Assembly (NCBI RefSeq): GCF_025354735.1
Contig: NZ_JANXMI010000225.1
Location: 1 to 64,000 of the forward strand
Direction: 5' to 3'
DNA: 64,000 nucleotides
Source: Rugamonas sp.
GTDB lineage: Bacteria; Pseudomonadota; Gammaproteobacteria; Burkholderiales; Burkholderiaceae_D
The notes beneath the pieces were generated by a model. That model did no database searches. It worked only from the letters and a program-made list of their open reading frames with translations, and was not told the origin of the DNA. Within the stretch, counting starts at the first letter, position 1, and each line of letters opens with the position of its first letter. A program made the position numbers and the translations under genes. Positions 56,867-64,000 of this stretch are shown here, in pieces.

Positions 56867-57594
56867 TGTCAAAAGTACACTTTGTTTTGCAAGGGAAGGG
56901 TGGCGTAGGGAAGTCGGTAACAGCGGCGTTCCTGGCTCAATTCCTCGGCGAAAGAGGCGGCGAATCACCAACCAATATCGACACCGATCCCGTGAACGCG
57001 ACATTCCACGGTTACAAGGCGCTCAATGTGAAGCGCCTCCAGATCATGGAAGCGGACGAGATCAATCCCCGCAGCTTCGACACCCTGATCGAGATGATCG
57101 CGGCGGCCAAGGGCGATGTGATTGTTGACAACGGCGCCAGTTCCTTCGTCCCGCTGTCGCATTTCCTCATCAGCAACCAGGTGCCGGCGTTGCTGGGTGA
57201 AATGGGACGCGAACTGGTGATACATACCGTTGTGACAGGTGGCCAGGCTCTTCTGGACACGATCAGCGGCTTCAACCAGCTCGTGAGCCAGTTCCCGTCC
57301 GAAGCGTTGTTTGTGGTGTGGCTCAATCCGTTTTGGGGACCGATCGAACATGAGGGCAAGGGCTTTGAGCAGATGAAGGCCTACACGACCAATAAGGGTC
57401 GGGTTTCCGCGATCATCCAGATTCCGTCGCTCAAGAAGGAGACGTACGGCCGCGATCTGAGCGACATGCTGCAGGAACGGTTGACGTTCGACCAGGCCAT
57501 CGCACAGGAATCGCTGACCATCATGACCCGTCAGCGCCTCAAAATCATCAAGGGCCAGGTCTACGGCCAGATGGAAAACGCGACGGTGCTGTGA
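56866..57594 (+). CDS. traL: TraL ParA/MinD-like P-loop protein
   Basis: A 242-aa protein (RK2 TraL is 241) with a deviant Walker A VLQGKGGVGKSVTAAFLAQF at the N terminus. VIVDNGASSFVPL takes the Walker B position. Its role in transfer is not well defined. The ATG at 56866 is chosen from the TAATG overlap. Confidence 0.92.
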   Translation: MSKVHFVLQGKGGVGKSVTAAFLAQFLGERGGESPTNIDTDPVNATFHGYKALNVKRLQIMEADEINPRSFDTLIEMIAAAKGDVIVDNGASSFVPLSHFLISNQVPALLGEMGRELVIHTVVTGGQALLDTISGFNQLVSQFPSEALFVVWLNPFWGPIEHEGKGFEQMKAYTTNKGRVSAIIQIPSLKKETYGRDLSDMLQERLTFDQAIAQESLTIMTRQRLKIIKGQVYGQMENATVL

Positions 57595-58031
57595 TGAGCG
57601 ACCAATTGGAAGAACTCATCAAGGAAATCGCCAGCAAGCACGGGATCGTAGTTTCACGCGACGATCCGATCCTTGTCCTGCAGACGATCAACAATCGACT
57701 GCTGCAGGACAGCTCCAAGGCGCAGCAGGCCCAGCTCGACCAGTACAAGGAGGAATTAGAGCAACTGGCACTCAGATGGGGAAATGACGCCAGGGAAAAA
57801 GCAGAACGCATCCTCAACGCGTCCCTCTCGGCCGCCAAAGATGCCATCGACCAGCTCATGCAGGAGGGCGCGCGCAGTACGGCCGCTGGGGTGTCGAAGG
57901 AAATCGACGCCGCCCTCGCCAAGTTCGCCGGTCCTGTGCGCGACGCCCACAGGATCGCCAAGCTGAACGTGTTCGCCGCGTGCGTTACGATGGCAGCGGC
58001 GGCCGTCGCGCTTTGGGTTGTGTTGCATTGA
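57594..58031 (+). CDS. traM: TraM transfer protein
   Basis: A 145-aa protein, the RK2 length. It starts MSDQLEELIKEIASKHGIVV and has a long coiled coil (about 40-115) and a C-terminal membrane helix (FAACVTMAAAAVALWVV). A GTG one codon earlier is possible. The final A of its TGA stop is the first base of the AGTAGC target duplication, so an element inserted exactly at the gene end. Confidence 0.92.
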   Translation: MSDQLEELIKEIASKHGIVVSRDDPILVLQTINNRLLQDSSKAQQAQLDQYKEELEQLALRWGNDAREKAERILNASLSAAKDAIDQLMQEGARSTAAGVSKEIDAALAKFAGPVRDAHRIAKLNVFAACVTMAAAAVALWVVLH

Positions 58032-58036
58032 GTAGC

Positions 58037-58339
58037 TGTAACGGCTCGCGTTTGAAAACGGGCATGCTCGCATTCGACGCCGTTTTCGGCTCGAATTAAC
58101 TGCAAATGACGGGGCGCCCGTGCTCACGCTATCTGCAAATGAGCTTGCAATCGACGGCGTCGGCTCGCATTCCATGGTGACGTGCTCGCGCTAACTGCAA
58201 ACACCGGAAGGCCATGGACTTCGTCTCGTTTGAGTCTACACCATCGGGCGTCGATGTCTCGAAGGTGCCCGATCAACCCATGTGAGACACGAAAAGCGTC
58301 TCGATGGCAGCGCCTCGCATGGGTGTAGCTGTACGGTAC
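58037..58339 (+). repeat. Complex transposon terminus, long type (copy D, left end)
   Basis: Alternating boxes GCTCGCATTCGACG / GAATTAACTGCAAATGA / GCTCACGCTATCTGCAAATGA / GCTTGCAATCGACG, then an inner segment with a GAGACACGAAAAGCGTCTC hairpin and an end near GGTAC. The same layout as copies A and B. Confidence 0.82.
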
Positions 58340-58547
58340 AATCGCCCAAAGGCAACTTCCGCTTTCGGCCAAAACCGGACCTACAAGCTGGCCGAATTTC
58401 GAAGAAAAAAAGTATTGAGTTCCACAGCAGTAAGATGTCGCAAAAACTGAAAACTTGTTCTGCTCACATAGCGCGGGTCTTCATTCTCGGTGAGAGGCAT
58501 CCGGCTACATCCGGCTTGTTATGACGGCCATGAAACCTGTAAGCCAG

Positions 58548-59015
58548 TCAGAAAAAGGGGCAACCTTGGGGTGGGAATTGTCCAATCTGCAAGAACAACC
58601 CGAACCAGTCTTCCATATGCCACGTAGTAGTAATCAAGCCGTTGGCAATCGAATGAAATTCGTGCAGGCGGAAGCTCACCTTTTTTCCAGTTGGCGCGAT
58701 GCCGAACAATTCACCCAGGTGGGTGCCACTGATCTCGGCCCGCACACCGATCTTGCCCGGCTCCTGGAGCATGTCATGGATCGTCACTTTCACATCCGGG
58801 AAAGCAGCGGCAACCATGCGAATGATGGGCTTGATTCCGGCCGGCCCGGCTTCCTGGCCTAGCGCTAATGGAAGATCTTCCCACGTGGGTGCAAGCACGG
58901 CATCCACCATATCGGGGTTTTGTTCGCTGAAGGCGCGATACAGCGTTTCGACGGCAATACGCTCGGCACGCAGTTGTTGGGATAATTCTGTGGCTGGCAT
59001 GTTCATGCGATGCAT
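58548..59015 (-). CDS. SnoaL-like ester cyclase family protein
   Basis: A 155-aa NTF2-fold protein. VETLYRAFSEQNPDMVDAVL, then GPAGIKPIIRMVAAAFPDVK, VRAEISGTHLGELFGIAPTG and ITTTWHMEDWFGLFLQIG follow the SnoaL polyketide-cyclase-like pattern, a common partner of oxidoreductases in stress gene clusters. The substrate is unknown. It is the last gene of the leftward cargo operon. Confidence 0.82.
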   Translation of the reverse strand: MHRMNMPATELSQQLRAERIAVETLYRAFSEQNPDMVDAVLAPTWEDLPLALGQEAGPAGIKPIIRMVAAAFPDVKVTIHDMLQEPGKIGVRAEISGTHLGELFGIAPTGKKVSFRLHEFHSIANGLITTTWHMEDWFGLFLQIGQFPPQGCPFF

Positions 59016-59042
59016 TCCTAGTTTGGTTGAGAAGTTTTACTC

Positions 59043-59648
59043 TTACAGGTCATCCAGAGACATGCTGTTGAATGTATTTGGGAATAATTTTGCTGCAACA
59101 CCGGCAACCCGCGCGCCGTAAAGACGGGCCGTTTCCAGATCCCCTGGCGACATTTCATCAGGCGATGCATCAGCGGGTGTTTGCGCCATCGGGCCGAGAA
59201 ACGACCCCATGCGATTGATATCGTCGCGCTGCGATGCCTTGGTGTTGGACGATTTCATGCCCACGCCTACCCAAATACCGCGATGCTGCGCCGCCAGCAA
59301 CGTGAAATACTGGAGTGTCGCCATTTTGTCCCCATTGATACTCGCGCTGTTGGTAAAGCCGCCAAAAATCTTGTCTTTCCAGAGATCCCCAAACCACTGC
59401 TTGGATGACGCGTCCGCGAATTTTTTGAATTGCCAACTCGGCCCGCCCATATACGTCGGCGAACCGAGAATGATGAAGTGCGCTGCATCGACCTTTGCCC
59501 ACGCTTCGTCAGGCAGGTTGCCTCCGGCGTCGATTGACAACAGGGACGCTTGCGCGCCTCCGGCAACGGCTTCGGCCATCCTTGTCGTGTGGCCGTAGCC
59601 TGAATGAAAAATAACAACGCCGTTTAATTCAGTTGAACTTATGCTCAT
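59043..59648 (-). CDS. Flavodoxin-family NAD(P)H:quinone reductase-like protein
   Basis: A 201-aa FMN-binding protein. The phosphate loop is SGYGHTTRMAEAVAGG (about 16-31), with FIILGSPTYMGGPSWQFKKF for the second FMN contact and FGGFTNSASINGDKMATLQ as in WrbA relatives. It probably carries out two-electron reduction of quinones or other electrophiles. It is 9 bp after the aldo-keto reductase gene. Confidence 0.85.
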   Translation of the reverse strand: MSISSTELNGVVIFHSGYGHTTRMAEAVAGGAQASLLSIDAGGNLPDEAWAKVDAAHFIILGSPTYMGGPSWQFKKFADASSKQWFGDLWKDKIFGGFTNSASINGDKMATLQYFTLLAAQHRGIWVGVGMKSSNTKASQRDDINRMGSFLGPMAQTPADASPDEMSPGDLETARLYGARVAGVAAKLFPNTFNSMSLDDL

Positions 59649-59657
59649 GAGAAACCT

Positions 59658-60725
59658 TTAACGTGGGGTGGGGGAAGTCGTGGCGGGCATGATTTGCTGA
59701 CCTGAAGGCATACGTGTCGGCGCAGTCCGTTCAAGCATCCAGCCAGGGTATTCAGGCGCGAGTTGGCTGACTTTGTCGAGCGCGGCGAGATCATCGGCGT
59801 TGAGTTCGATAGAGACGGCCGCCAGGTTCTGCGCGACCTGCTCAATCCGTTTGGTGCCAATAATGACCGACGTCACAAAAGACTTCGCCAGCACATAAGC
59901 CAGTGCGATGCCTGCGACACTGGTGGCATGTTTCTCGGCAATTTGACTCATGGTCGCCACGCATTCCCACGCTTTAGCCTTGTCGACGGGTGGGAAATCG
60001 AACGTTGCGCGCCGTCCCTCGCTCGTTGCGTCAGGAACGTACTTGCCCGACAGCAGACCGCCGGCCAGCGGTGACCAGACCAGAAGGCCCATCTTTTCTT
60101 CGGTCAGCATCGGCGCGATTTCCCGCTCCAGGTCGCGGCCGGCAATGGAGTAATAGGCTTGGACTGTTTCGAAACGCGAAAAGCCATGGAGATTGGCCAG
60201 GCCATTGGCTTTGGCGATACGCCAGGCGGGCCAGTTCGAAACACCGGCGTAGCGCACCAGGCCGCGGGAAATGAGGTCATCGAGCGCGCGCAGCGTTTCC
60301 TCGATCGGCGTCACGGGATCGTTGGCGTGCAACTGGTACAGGTCGATGTAGTCCACCTGCAACCGCTCCAGGCTTGCTTCGACCGCGTCCATGATATGCC
60401 CGCGCGAGGCGCCCCGGTCATTTGGACCAGGGCCCGATGGATTGAAGACCTTTGTGGCGATGACGACATCCTTGCGCGCCACGCCAAGGTTTTTCAATGC
60501 CTGGCCAAGCATGCGCTCGGAATGGCCATGCGTGTAGACATCCGCCGTGTCAAAGAAATTAATCCCTGCGTCGATGCATTGCTTGACGATTGCGTCGGCA
60601 GTTGGCTGATCCATCCCGGCGATATCGTGGTACAGGCCGGCCTGCCCGGCAGGGCCAAACGTCATTGTCCCGAGACAAAGCTCCGACACGAAAAGCCCGG
60701 TGTTACCCAGTTGGTTGTAGCGCAT
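59658..60725 (-). CDS. Aldo/keto reductase
   Basis: A 355-aa NADPH-dependent reductase. The catalytic tetrad is recognisable: Asp in FFDTADVY with the nearby Tyr, Lys in VIATKVFN and His in LYQLHAND. The C terminus has VIIGTKRIEQVAQNL. Start at 60725 (MRYNQLGNTGL). It is divergent from the LysR gene, so it is likely its target. Confidence 0.92.
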   Translation of the reverse strand: MRYNQLGNTGLFVSELCLGTMTFGPAGQAGLYHDIAGMDQPTADAIVKQCIDAGINFFDTADVYTHGHSERMLGQALKNLGVARKDVVIATKVFNPSGPGPNDRGASRGHIMDAVEASLERLQVDYIDLYQLHANDPVTPIEETLRALDDLISRGLVRYAGVSNWPAWRIAKANGLANLHGFSRFETVQAYYSIAGRDLEREIAPMLTEEKMGLLVWSPLAGGLLSGKYVPDATSEGRRATFDFPPVDKAKAWECVATMSQIAEKHATSVAGIALAYVLAKSFVTSVIIGTKRIEQVAQNLAAVSIELNADDLAALDKVSQLAPEYPGWMLERTAPTRMPSGQQIMPATTSPTPR

Positions 60726-60841
60726 CGTTCTCTCCAAATTGTGGAGCAACCTTGCCTGCTCCAGAAGTGTCCAGTATGTATCGCGCGACTTATGCTATAA
60801 AGTACGCCAATAAAAACCCATTGTTATCTCAATAAATCACA

Positions 60842-61750
60842 ATGCAAAATCTGGACGCACTGGCGATCTTTGTTCGCATCGCAGAAATGGGCAGCTTTAC
60901 GCATGCGGCAGAAAGCCTGGGCATACAAAAAGGCCGCGCCTCGAATGTGGTGCGCCAGATCGAAGCACAAATGGGCGCGCGCCTGTTGCACCGATCCACC
61001 CGCACGGTGCAGCTGACCGAAGATGGACGCGACTTTTACACGCGGGCGCGTGGACTACTGGCGGATGCGGACGATTTGGCTTCCATGTTCAGTGGCACCG
61101 ATGCGCCTTTGAGCGGCCGCATCCGCATCGACCTGCCAACCGAATTCGCGCGGCTGATCGTCATTCCGGCGATGCCGACGTTTATTCAAGCGTACCCCGG
61201 CGTCGAACTGGAAATTTCGAGCACCGACAGGCGCGTTGACCTGATCCAGGAGGGCATGGATTGTGTGCTGCGCGTTGGCGGCATTTTCGACGAGACACTG
61301 GTGGCCCGCCGGCTGGGGACCTTAAGAATGGTCAATGCGGCGAGCCCTGCCTGTCTCGCGCGCCATGGTGTCCCACAGACGCTGCAAGATCTGCTGGTGC
61401 AACGCCATCGGATGGTGCACTACACGCCCACACTGGGGACCCGGCCGTTTGGATGGGAATATCCGGAAGGCGACGGCTACGCAGTGCTGCCGCTGCCGGG
61501 ATCCGTGAGCGTGAACAATGTACAAACCTACCATGGTGCGGGACTGGCTGGGCTCGGGCTTATTCAGGCTGGATTGCCGAGCCTAGCTCAATTCCTCCAA
61601 AGTGGCGAGCTGGTCGAAATTCTCCCCGATCTGCGTCCTGAACCCTTGCCAGTATCTGTCGTGGTGGCGCACCGGCATAATCTGTCGCGGCGCGTGCGCT
61701 TCTTTATCGACTGGCTTGAGCAGACCTTACAGCCTTATCTGGATCACTGA
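60842..61750 (+). CDS. LysR-family transcriptional regulator
   Basis: A 302-aa regulator. The N-terminal winged helix MQNLDALAIFVRIAEMGSFT continues HAAESLGIQKGRASNVVRQIE; the effector domain spans 90-295. The 116-bp divergent spacer with the aldo-keto reductase gene should hold its operator. Confidence 0.93.
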   Translation: MQNLDALAIFVRIAEMGSFTHAAESLGIQKGRASNVVRQIEAQMGARLLHRSTRTVQLTEDGRDFYTRARGLLADADDLASMFSGTDAPLSGRIRIDLPTEFARLIVIPAMPTFIQAYPGVELEISSTDRRVDLIQEGMDCVLRVGGIFDETLVARRLGTLRMVNAASPACLARHGVPQTLQDLLVQRHRMVHYTPTLGTRPFGWEYPEGDGYAVLPLPGSVSVNNVQTYHGAGLAGLGLIQAGLPSLAQFLQSGELVEILPDLRPEPLPVSVVVAHRHNLSRRVRFFIDWLEQTLQPYLDH

Positions 61751-61913
61751 TACATCGCCATGATTTATTTAGAAGGTGACGTCCCAGCATATGTTCGAAG
61801 GGCAGCTTTGGGTCGTTAACAGACTGTGAGTGATGGACTGCATTCGGCCAAAAGCGGTCATAGCTCATGGACGCCGAAATTGCTGTATCAACAATAATGG
61901 ATGTGGGTTAAGT

Positions 61914-62225
61914 ATGTACAAGTACGTAGTTCGTATGGGGCACGGTAGCAATGAACTTCTCATAGAATTCAAGAGCCGTGCTTCGGATGCTGACTTTAGA
62001 CATGCTTTAGGAACGGCTTTGTCGCCCGTGGGCATTGAGCTTCTGTGGGATGGAAACTACCTGAACAGCAAGAACACGGTTTCACCAAGTCCCTTAAAAG
62101 CTGCCTTTGTGGAAAGTGATCAATGGGATTTCGTTTGGGCAGGCTCGTGCGGGCAAACGAACAAGGAAGATATCGTTGTGCTTGAACGAGCCCTAGCCAA
62201 GTCAGATAGATTTTCTAAGGGCTAA
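61914..62225 (+). CDS. Hypothetical protein
   Basis: A 103-aa soluble protein starting MYKYVVRMGHGSNELLIEFK. It has an alternating strand/helix pattern and an SDQWDFVWAGSCG segment. It is not recognised. The preceding 160 bp contain a repeat-like CATTCGGCCAAAAGCGGTCA stretch and no gene. Confidence 0.55.
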   Translation: MYKYVVRMGHGSNELLIEFKSRASDADFRHALGTALSPVGIELLWDGNYLNSKNTVSPSPLKAAFVESDQWDFVWAGSCGQTNKEDIVVLERALAKSDRFSKG

Positions 62226-62285
62226 CTGTCTGGCTGTGAATGTCAGCTTTGGGTCGAATCCGGCCTGTCACCGTAGGTATAATTT

Positions 62286-62452
62286 CACTTGCAGTTAGCG
62301 CGAGCACCTCGCCGTCGAATGCAAGTCGGCGCCATGGATTGCGAGCATATTTGCAGATAGCGTGAGCACGAGCCGTCCGTCATTTGCACTTAATCTGAGC
62401 CGGGAAGCGCGTCGAATGCGAGCATGGCCCGTTTCAAACGCGAGCCGCTACA
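62286..62452 (-). repeat. Complex transposon terminus, short type (copy E, right end)
   Basis: Minus-strand start TGTAGCGGCTCGCGTTTGAA at 62452, then the box series without the inner hairpin segment. It pairs with copy D through AGTAGC. Confidence 0.82.
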
Positions 62453-62486
62453 AGTAGCGCCTTCTGTCTCAGTCGGCGCCGGTAGA

Positions 62487-62595
62487 TGTAACGGCTCGCG
62501 TTTGAAAACAGTCGTGCTCGCATTCAGCTCCGTTTTCGGCCCAAATTAACTGCAAATGATGCGGTGCCGTGCTCACGCTATCTACAAATGAGCTT
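62487..62595 (+). repeat. Complex transposon terminus, short type (copy F, left end of next unit)
   Basis: Starts TGTAACGGCTCGCGTTTGAA with boxes AAATTAACTGCAAATGA and GCTCACGCTATCTACAAATGA. It is preceded by GGTAGA (62481-62486), the same six bases that follow copy A at 2290. Only 34 bp separate it from copy E. Confidence 0.8.
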
Positions 62596-62690
62596 GGGAA
62601 GCCCACAGAATTCGGAAAAAATAGTACTCTAAGCGTTTTTAGGCAGAGTTTGATCCACAAAGCAGCTATTCGGAGGCGCTCCCGTGGGGC

Positions 62691-63695
62691 TCAGCCACCT
62701 GTAGCCGACATGAAACGCACAATTTTATGTGGTTGCTCTTTAAACTCATGCCTTTCAGGTTTAAGTTCTATGGCGTGTCGAATCGTGGTCACAATTTCGG
62801 CGTCGGATGCGCCACCTCGCAGCAGCGGGCGGAACTCAACGTGTGCCTCCTGTCCCAGGCAAAGGTAAAGCGTGCCATCGACGGTCAGCCTGACCCGGTT
62901 GCAGCTTTCACAGAAGTGTTGTGAAATCGGAGTGATCAGACCCAAGCTGAAGCGGCCGTCCGGGGTGCGAAAATAACGCGCAGGGCCGGCGCCGATCGGT
63001 TCGATGTGATCAATCAACCCAAACTTACGTTGAAGGCGTTGGATCACCGGTTGCAAGTCCAGAAACTCGGTTCTGCGACCAGTCTCTCCCACCGGCATTG
63101 TTTCGATCAGACGTAGTACAAAACCGCGATCCATGCAAAACGAAACCATATCTTCGATTTCGTCATCATTGACTCCCCGCATGGCCACCATGTTGATCTT
63201 GATTGGAGCAAATCCAAGCTGTTGCGCATGCGCCAAACCCGAAAGCACTTGCTCAAACGCTGCGCGGCCGGATATCTGTTGGAATCGCTCTGGCTGCAGT
63301 GTGTCAAGACTAACATTTAGTCGCGACACACCTGCGGCCTTAAGTGCCGCGCCGTGCTTTATCAACTGTGTACCGTTGGTCGACAGCGAGAGATCGTTGA
63401 GGCCAGGCAGTTTCGCCAAGCGCTCGGCAAGTTGCGGCAGATTTCTTCTCAACAGCGGTTCGCCCCCTGTCAGGCGCACGCGGCTGACGCCGAGTCTGGC
63501 AAAGATGCCCAAAAGGCGTTCGATTTCCTCGAATGTCAACCAATGCGCCGGTTCCTCGAAGTTCTTGAATCCCTCAGGCATGCAGTAGCGGCATCGCAGG
63601 TCGCATCGATCCGTTACCGAGAGGCGTAGGTAGTCAATTCGGCGGCCGAAACGGTCCATCAAATTGGTCGTTCCTGACGTTCCAGAAGAAAGCAT
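62691..63695 (-). CDS. moaA: MoaA GTP 3',8-cyclase
   Basis: A 334-aa radical SAM enzyme of molybdopterin synthesis. The radical SAM cluster CDLRCRYCMPEG, the SAM-binding LTGGEPLLR, the second FeS site CESCNRVRLTVDGTLYLCLG and the GG end (FMSATGG) are all present. The start at 63695 gives a normal length. It would be cargo of the unit that begins at 62487. Confidence 0.95.
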   Translation of the reverse strand: MLSSGTSGTTNLMDRFGRRIDYLRLSVTDRCDLRCRYCMPEGFKNFEEPAHWLTFEEIERLLGIFARLGVSRVRLTGGEPLLRRNLPQLAERLAKLPGLNDLSLSTNGTQLIKHGAALKAAGVSRLNVSLDTLQPERFQQISGRAAFEQVLSGLAHAQQLGFAPIKINMVAMRGVNDDEIEDMVSFCMDRGFVLRLIETMPVGETGRRTEFLDLQPVIQRLQRKFGLIDHIEPIGAGPARYFRTPDGRFSLGLITPISQHFCESCNRVRLTVDGTLYLCLGQEAHVEFRPLLRGGASDAEIVTTIRHAIELKPERHEFKEQPHKIVRFMSATGG

Positions 63696-63724
63696 TTGTC
63701 TATTCCCTAGAAAGGTCGCAATGG

Positions 63725-64000
63725 TTAAGCGTCGCCGCGATCGAGGTACTGGCGTTTGCCAGCAACCTGCGACCATTTTTCGTGGTCAGGCAGCGGCTCT
63801 TTTTTCTGCGAAATCGGTTTCCAGTCGAGATGCTTGGCGAGGACTGCATTGAACTCGATGAAATCGCACTGGTCAGCGGGCACGTCCTCTTCCGCAAAGA
63901 TCGCGTTCTCTGGACATTCAGCCACACATACCGCGCAATCGATACATTCATCAGGATCGATTACCAGAAAGTTAGGACCTTCACGAAAACAATCGACTGG
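63725..64000 (-). CDS. fdxA: FdxA-type 7Fe ferredoxin (5' end outside the window)
   Basis: The visible 91 codons include VDCFREGPNFLVIDPDECID followed by CAVCVAECPENAIF, the second cluster motif of seven-iron ferredoxins. The C-terminal extension (WKPISQKKEPLPDHEKW) is typical of FdxA. The start lies beyond position 64000. It is 30 bp from moaA and may supply electrons to it. Confidence 0.88.
   Translation of the reverse strand, partial: PVDCFREGPNFLVIDPDECIDCAVCVAECPENAIFAEEDVPADQCDFIEFNAVLAKHLDWKPISQKKEPLPDHEKWSQVAGKRQYLDRGDA

Larger units (their letters stand above)
58037..62452 (+). mobile_element. 4.4-kb cargo transposon without transposase (AGTAGC duplication)
   Basis: The left terminus starts TGTAACGGC at 58037 and the right terminus ends GCCGCTACA at 62452. 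The 6-bp AGTAGC occurs immediately outside both ends (58031-58036 and 62453-62458). Cargo: SnoaL-like, flavodoxin, aldo-keto reductase, LysR regulator and a small unknown gene. No transposase, ATPase or recombinase gene is present, so mobility must have been provided in trans. Confidence 0.82.

Noticed and set aside
43137..62600. Repeats considered as integron attC sites or CRISPR
   Set aside because: The copies lie at unit borders, have outer TG/CA ends and 6-bp duplications, and the boxes are imperfect and unevenly spaced. No integrase, cas gene or regular spacer is seen.
1..64000. tRNA or rRNA genes
   Set aside because: None recognised on either strand by eye; a covariance-model scan would be needed to exclude them fully.

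Overview
The window is most of a conjugative, broad-host-range plasmid with an IncP-1 (RK2-like) backbone plus foreign cargo. Gene order and lengths match RK2 locus by locus. The control region (2.3-10.2 kb, minus strand) holds klcA, klcB, korC, a KleA-like gene, kleE, korA, incC, korB, kfrA, kfrB and kfrC. The mating-pair-formation operon (12.2-25.3 kb, plus strand) holds trbA to trbP. The DNA-processing region (43.4-58.0 kb) holds traC to traJ on the minus strand, then oriT, then traK, traL and traM on the plus strand. Operators for KorA, KorB and KorC can be read directly. Ten 13-bp KorB sites (TTTAGCNGCTAAA) are spread round the backbone, KorA sites (GTTTAGCTAAAC type) sit at korA, kleA and klcA, and 17-bp KorC palindromes fill the promoter spacers of kleA and klcA. 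The usual initiator TrfA is not seen. Its locus, between klcA and trbA, holds a 213-aa protein resembling RepL-type winged-helix initiators, preceded by AT-rich iteron-like repeats.

Accessory region 1 (25.3-34.2 kb) follows trbP. It holds an OmpA-like protein, small unknowns, a LexA-box-controlled umuD-umuC-SRAP operon, an AbrB/PIN toxin-antitoxin pair divergent from a serine resolvase (the position of parDE/parCBA in RK2), and a low-GC 984-aa hybrid histidine kinase.

The rest of the cargo is bounded by one family of complex, IS21/Tn7-like termini (outer sequence TGTARCGGC...GCCGCTACA, inside which lie tandem ~20-25 bp boxes). Four left and four right termini are visible. Three pairs have exact 6-bp target duplications with the shared pattern NNTAGN: AGTAGC around 58037-62452, GTTAGC around 34843-35715, and GGTAGA for a unit that starts at 62487 and ends at 2289, that is, across the two ends of the window. 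Together with RK2-like synteny (traM facing kfrC), this implies that the window ends join through the unseen part of a third cargo unit in a circular plasmid. No transposase lies inside the visible units, so they look like non-autonomous cargo transposons moved in trans. Cargo includes sensor kinases, a FIST sensor gene, a zeta-type toxin module, a SnoaL/flavodoxin/aldo-keto reductase/LysR cluster, and moaA with fdxA.

Host: the IncP-like backbone, about 60-65% GC in the backbone (estimated by eye) and the cargo types suggest a betaproteobacterium, perhaps Oxalobacteraceae (Massilia/Duganella/Janthinobacterium). This is inference only. Gene-family names rest on my recognition of sequence motifs and synteny, not on database searches.
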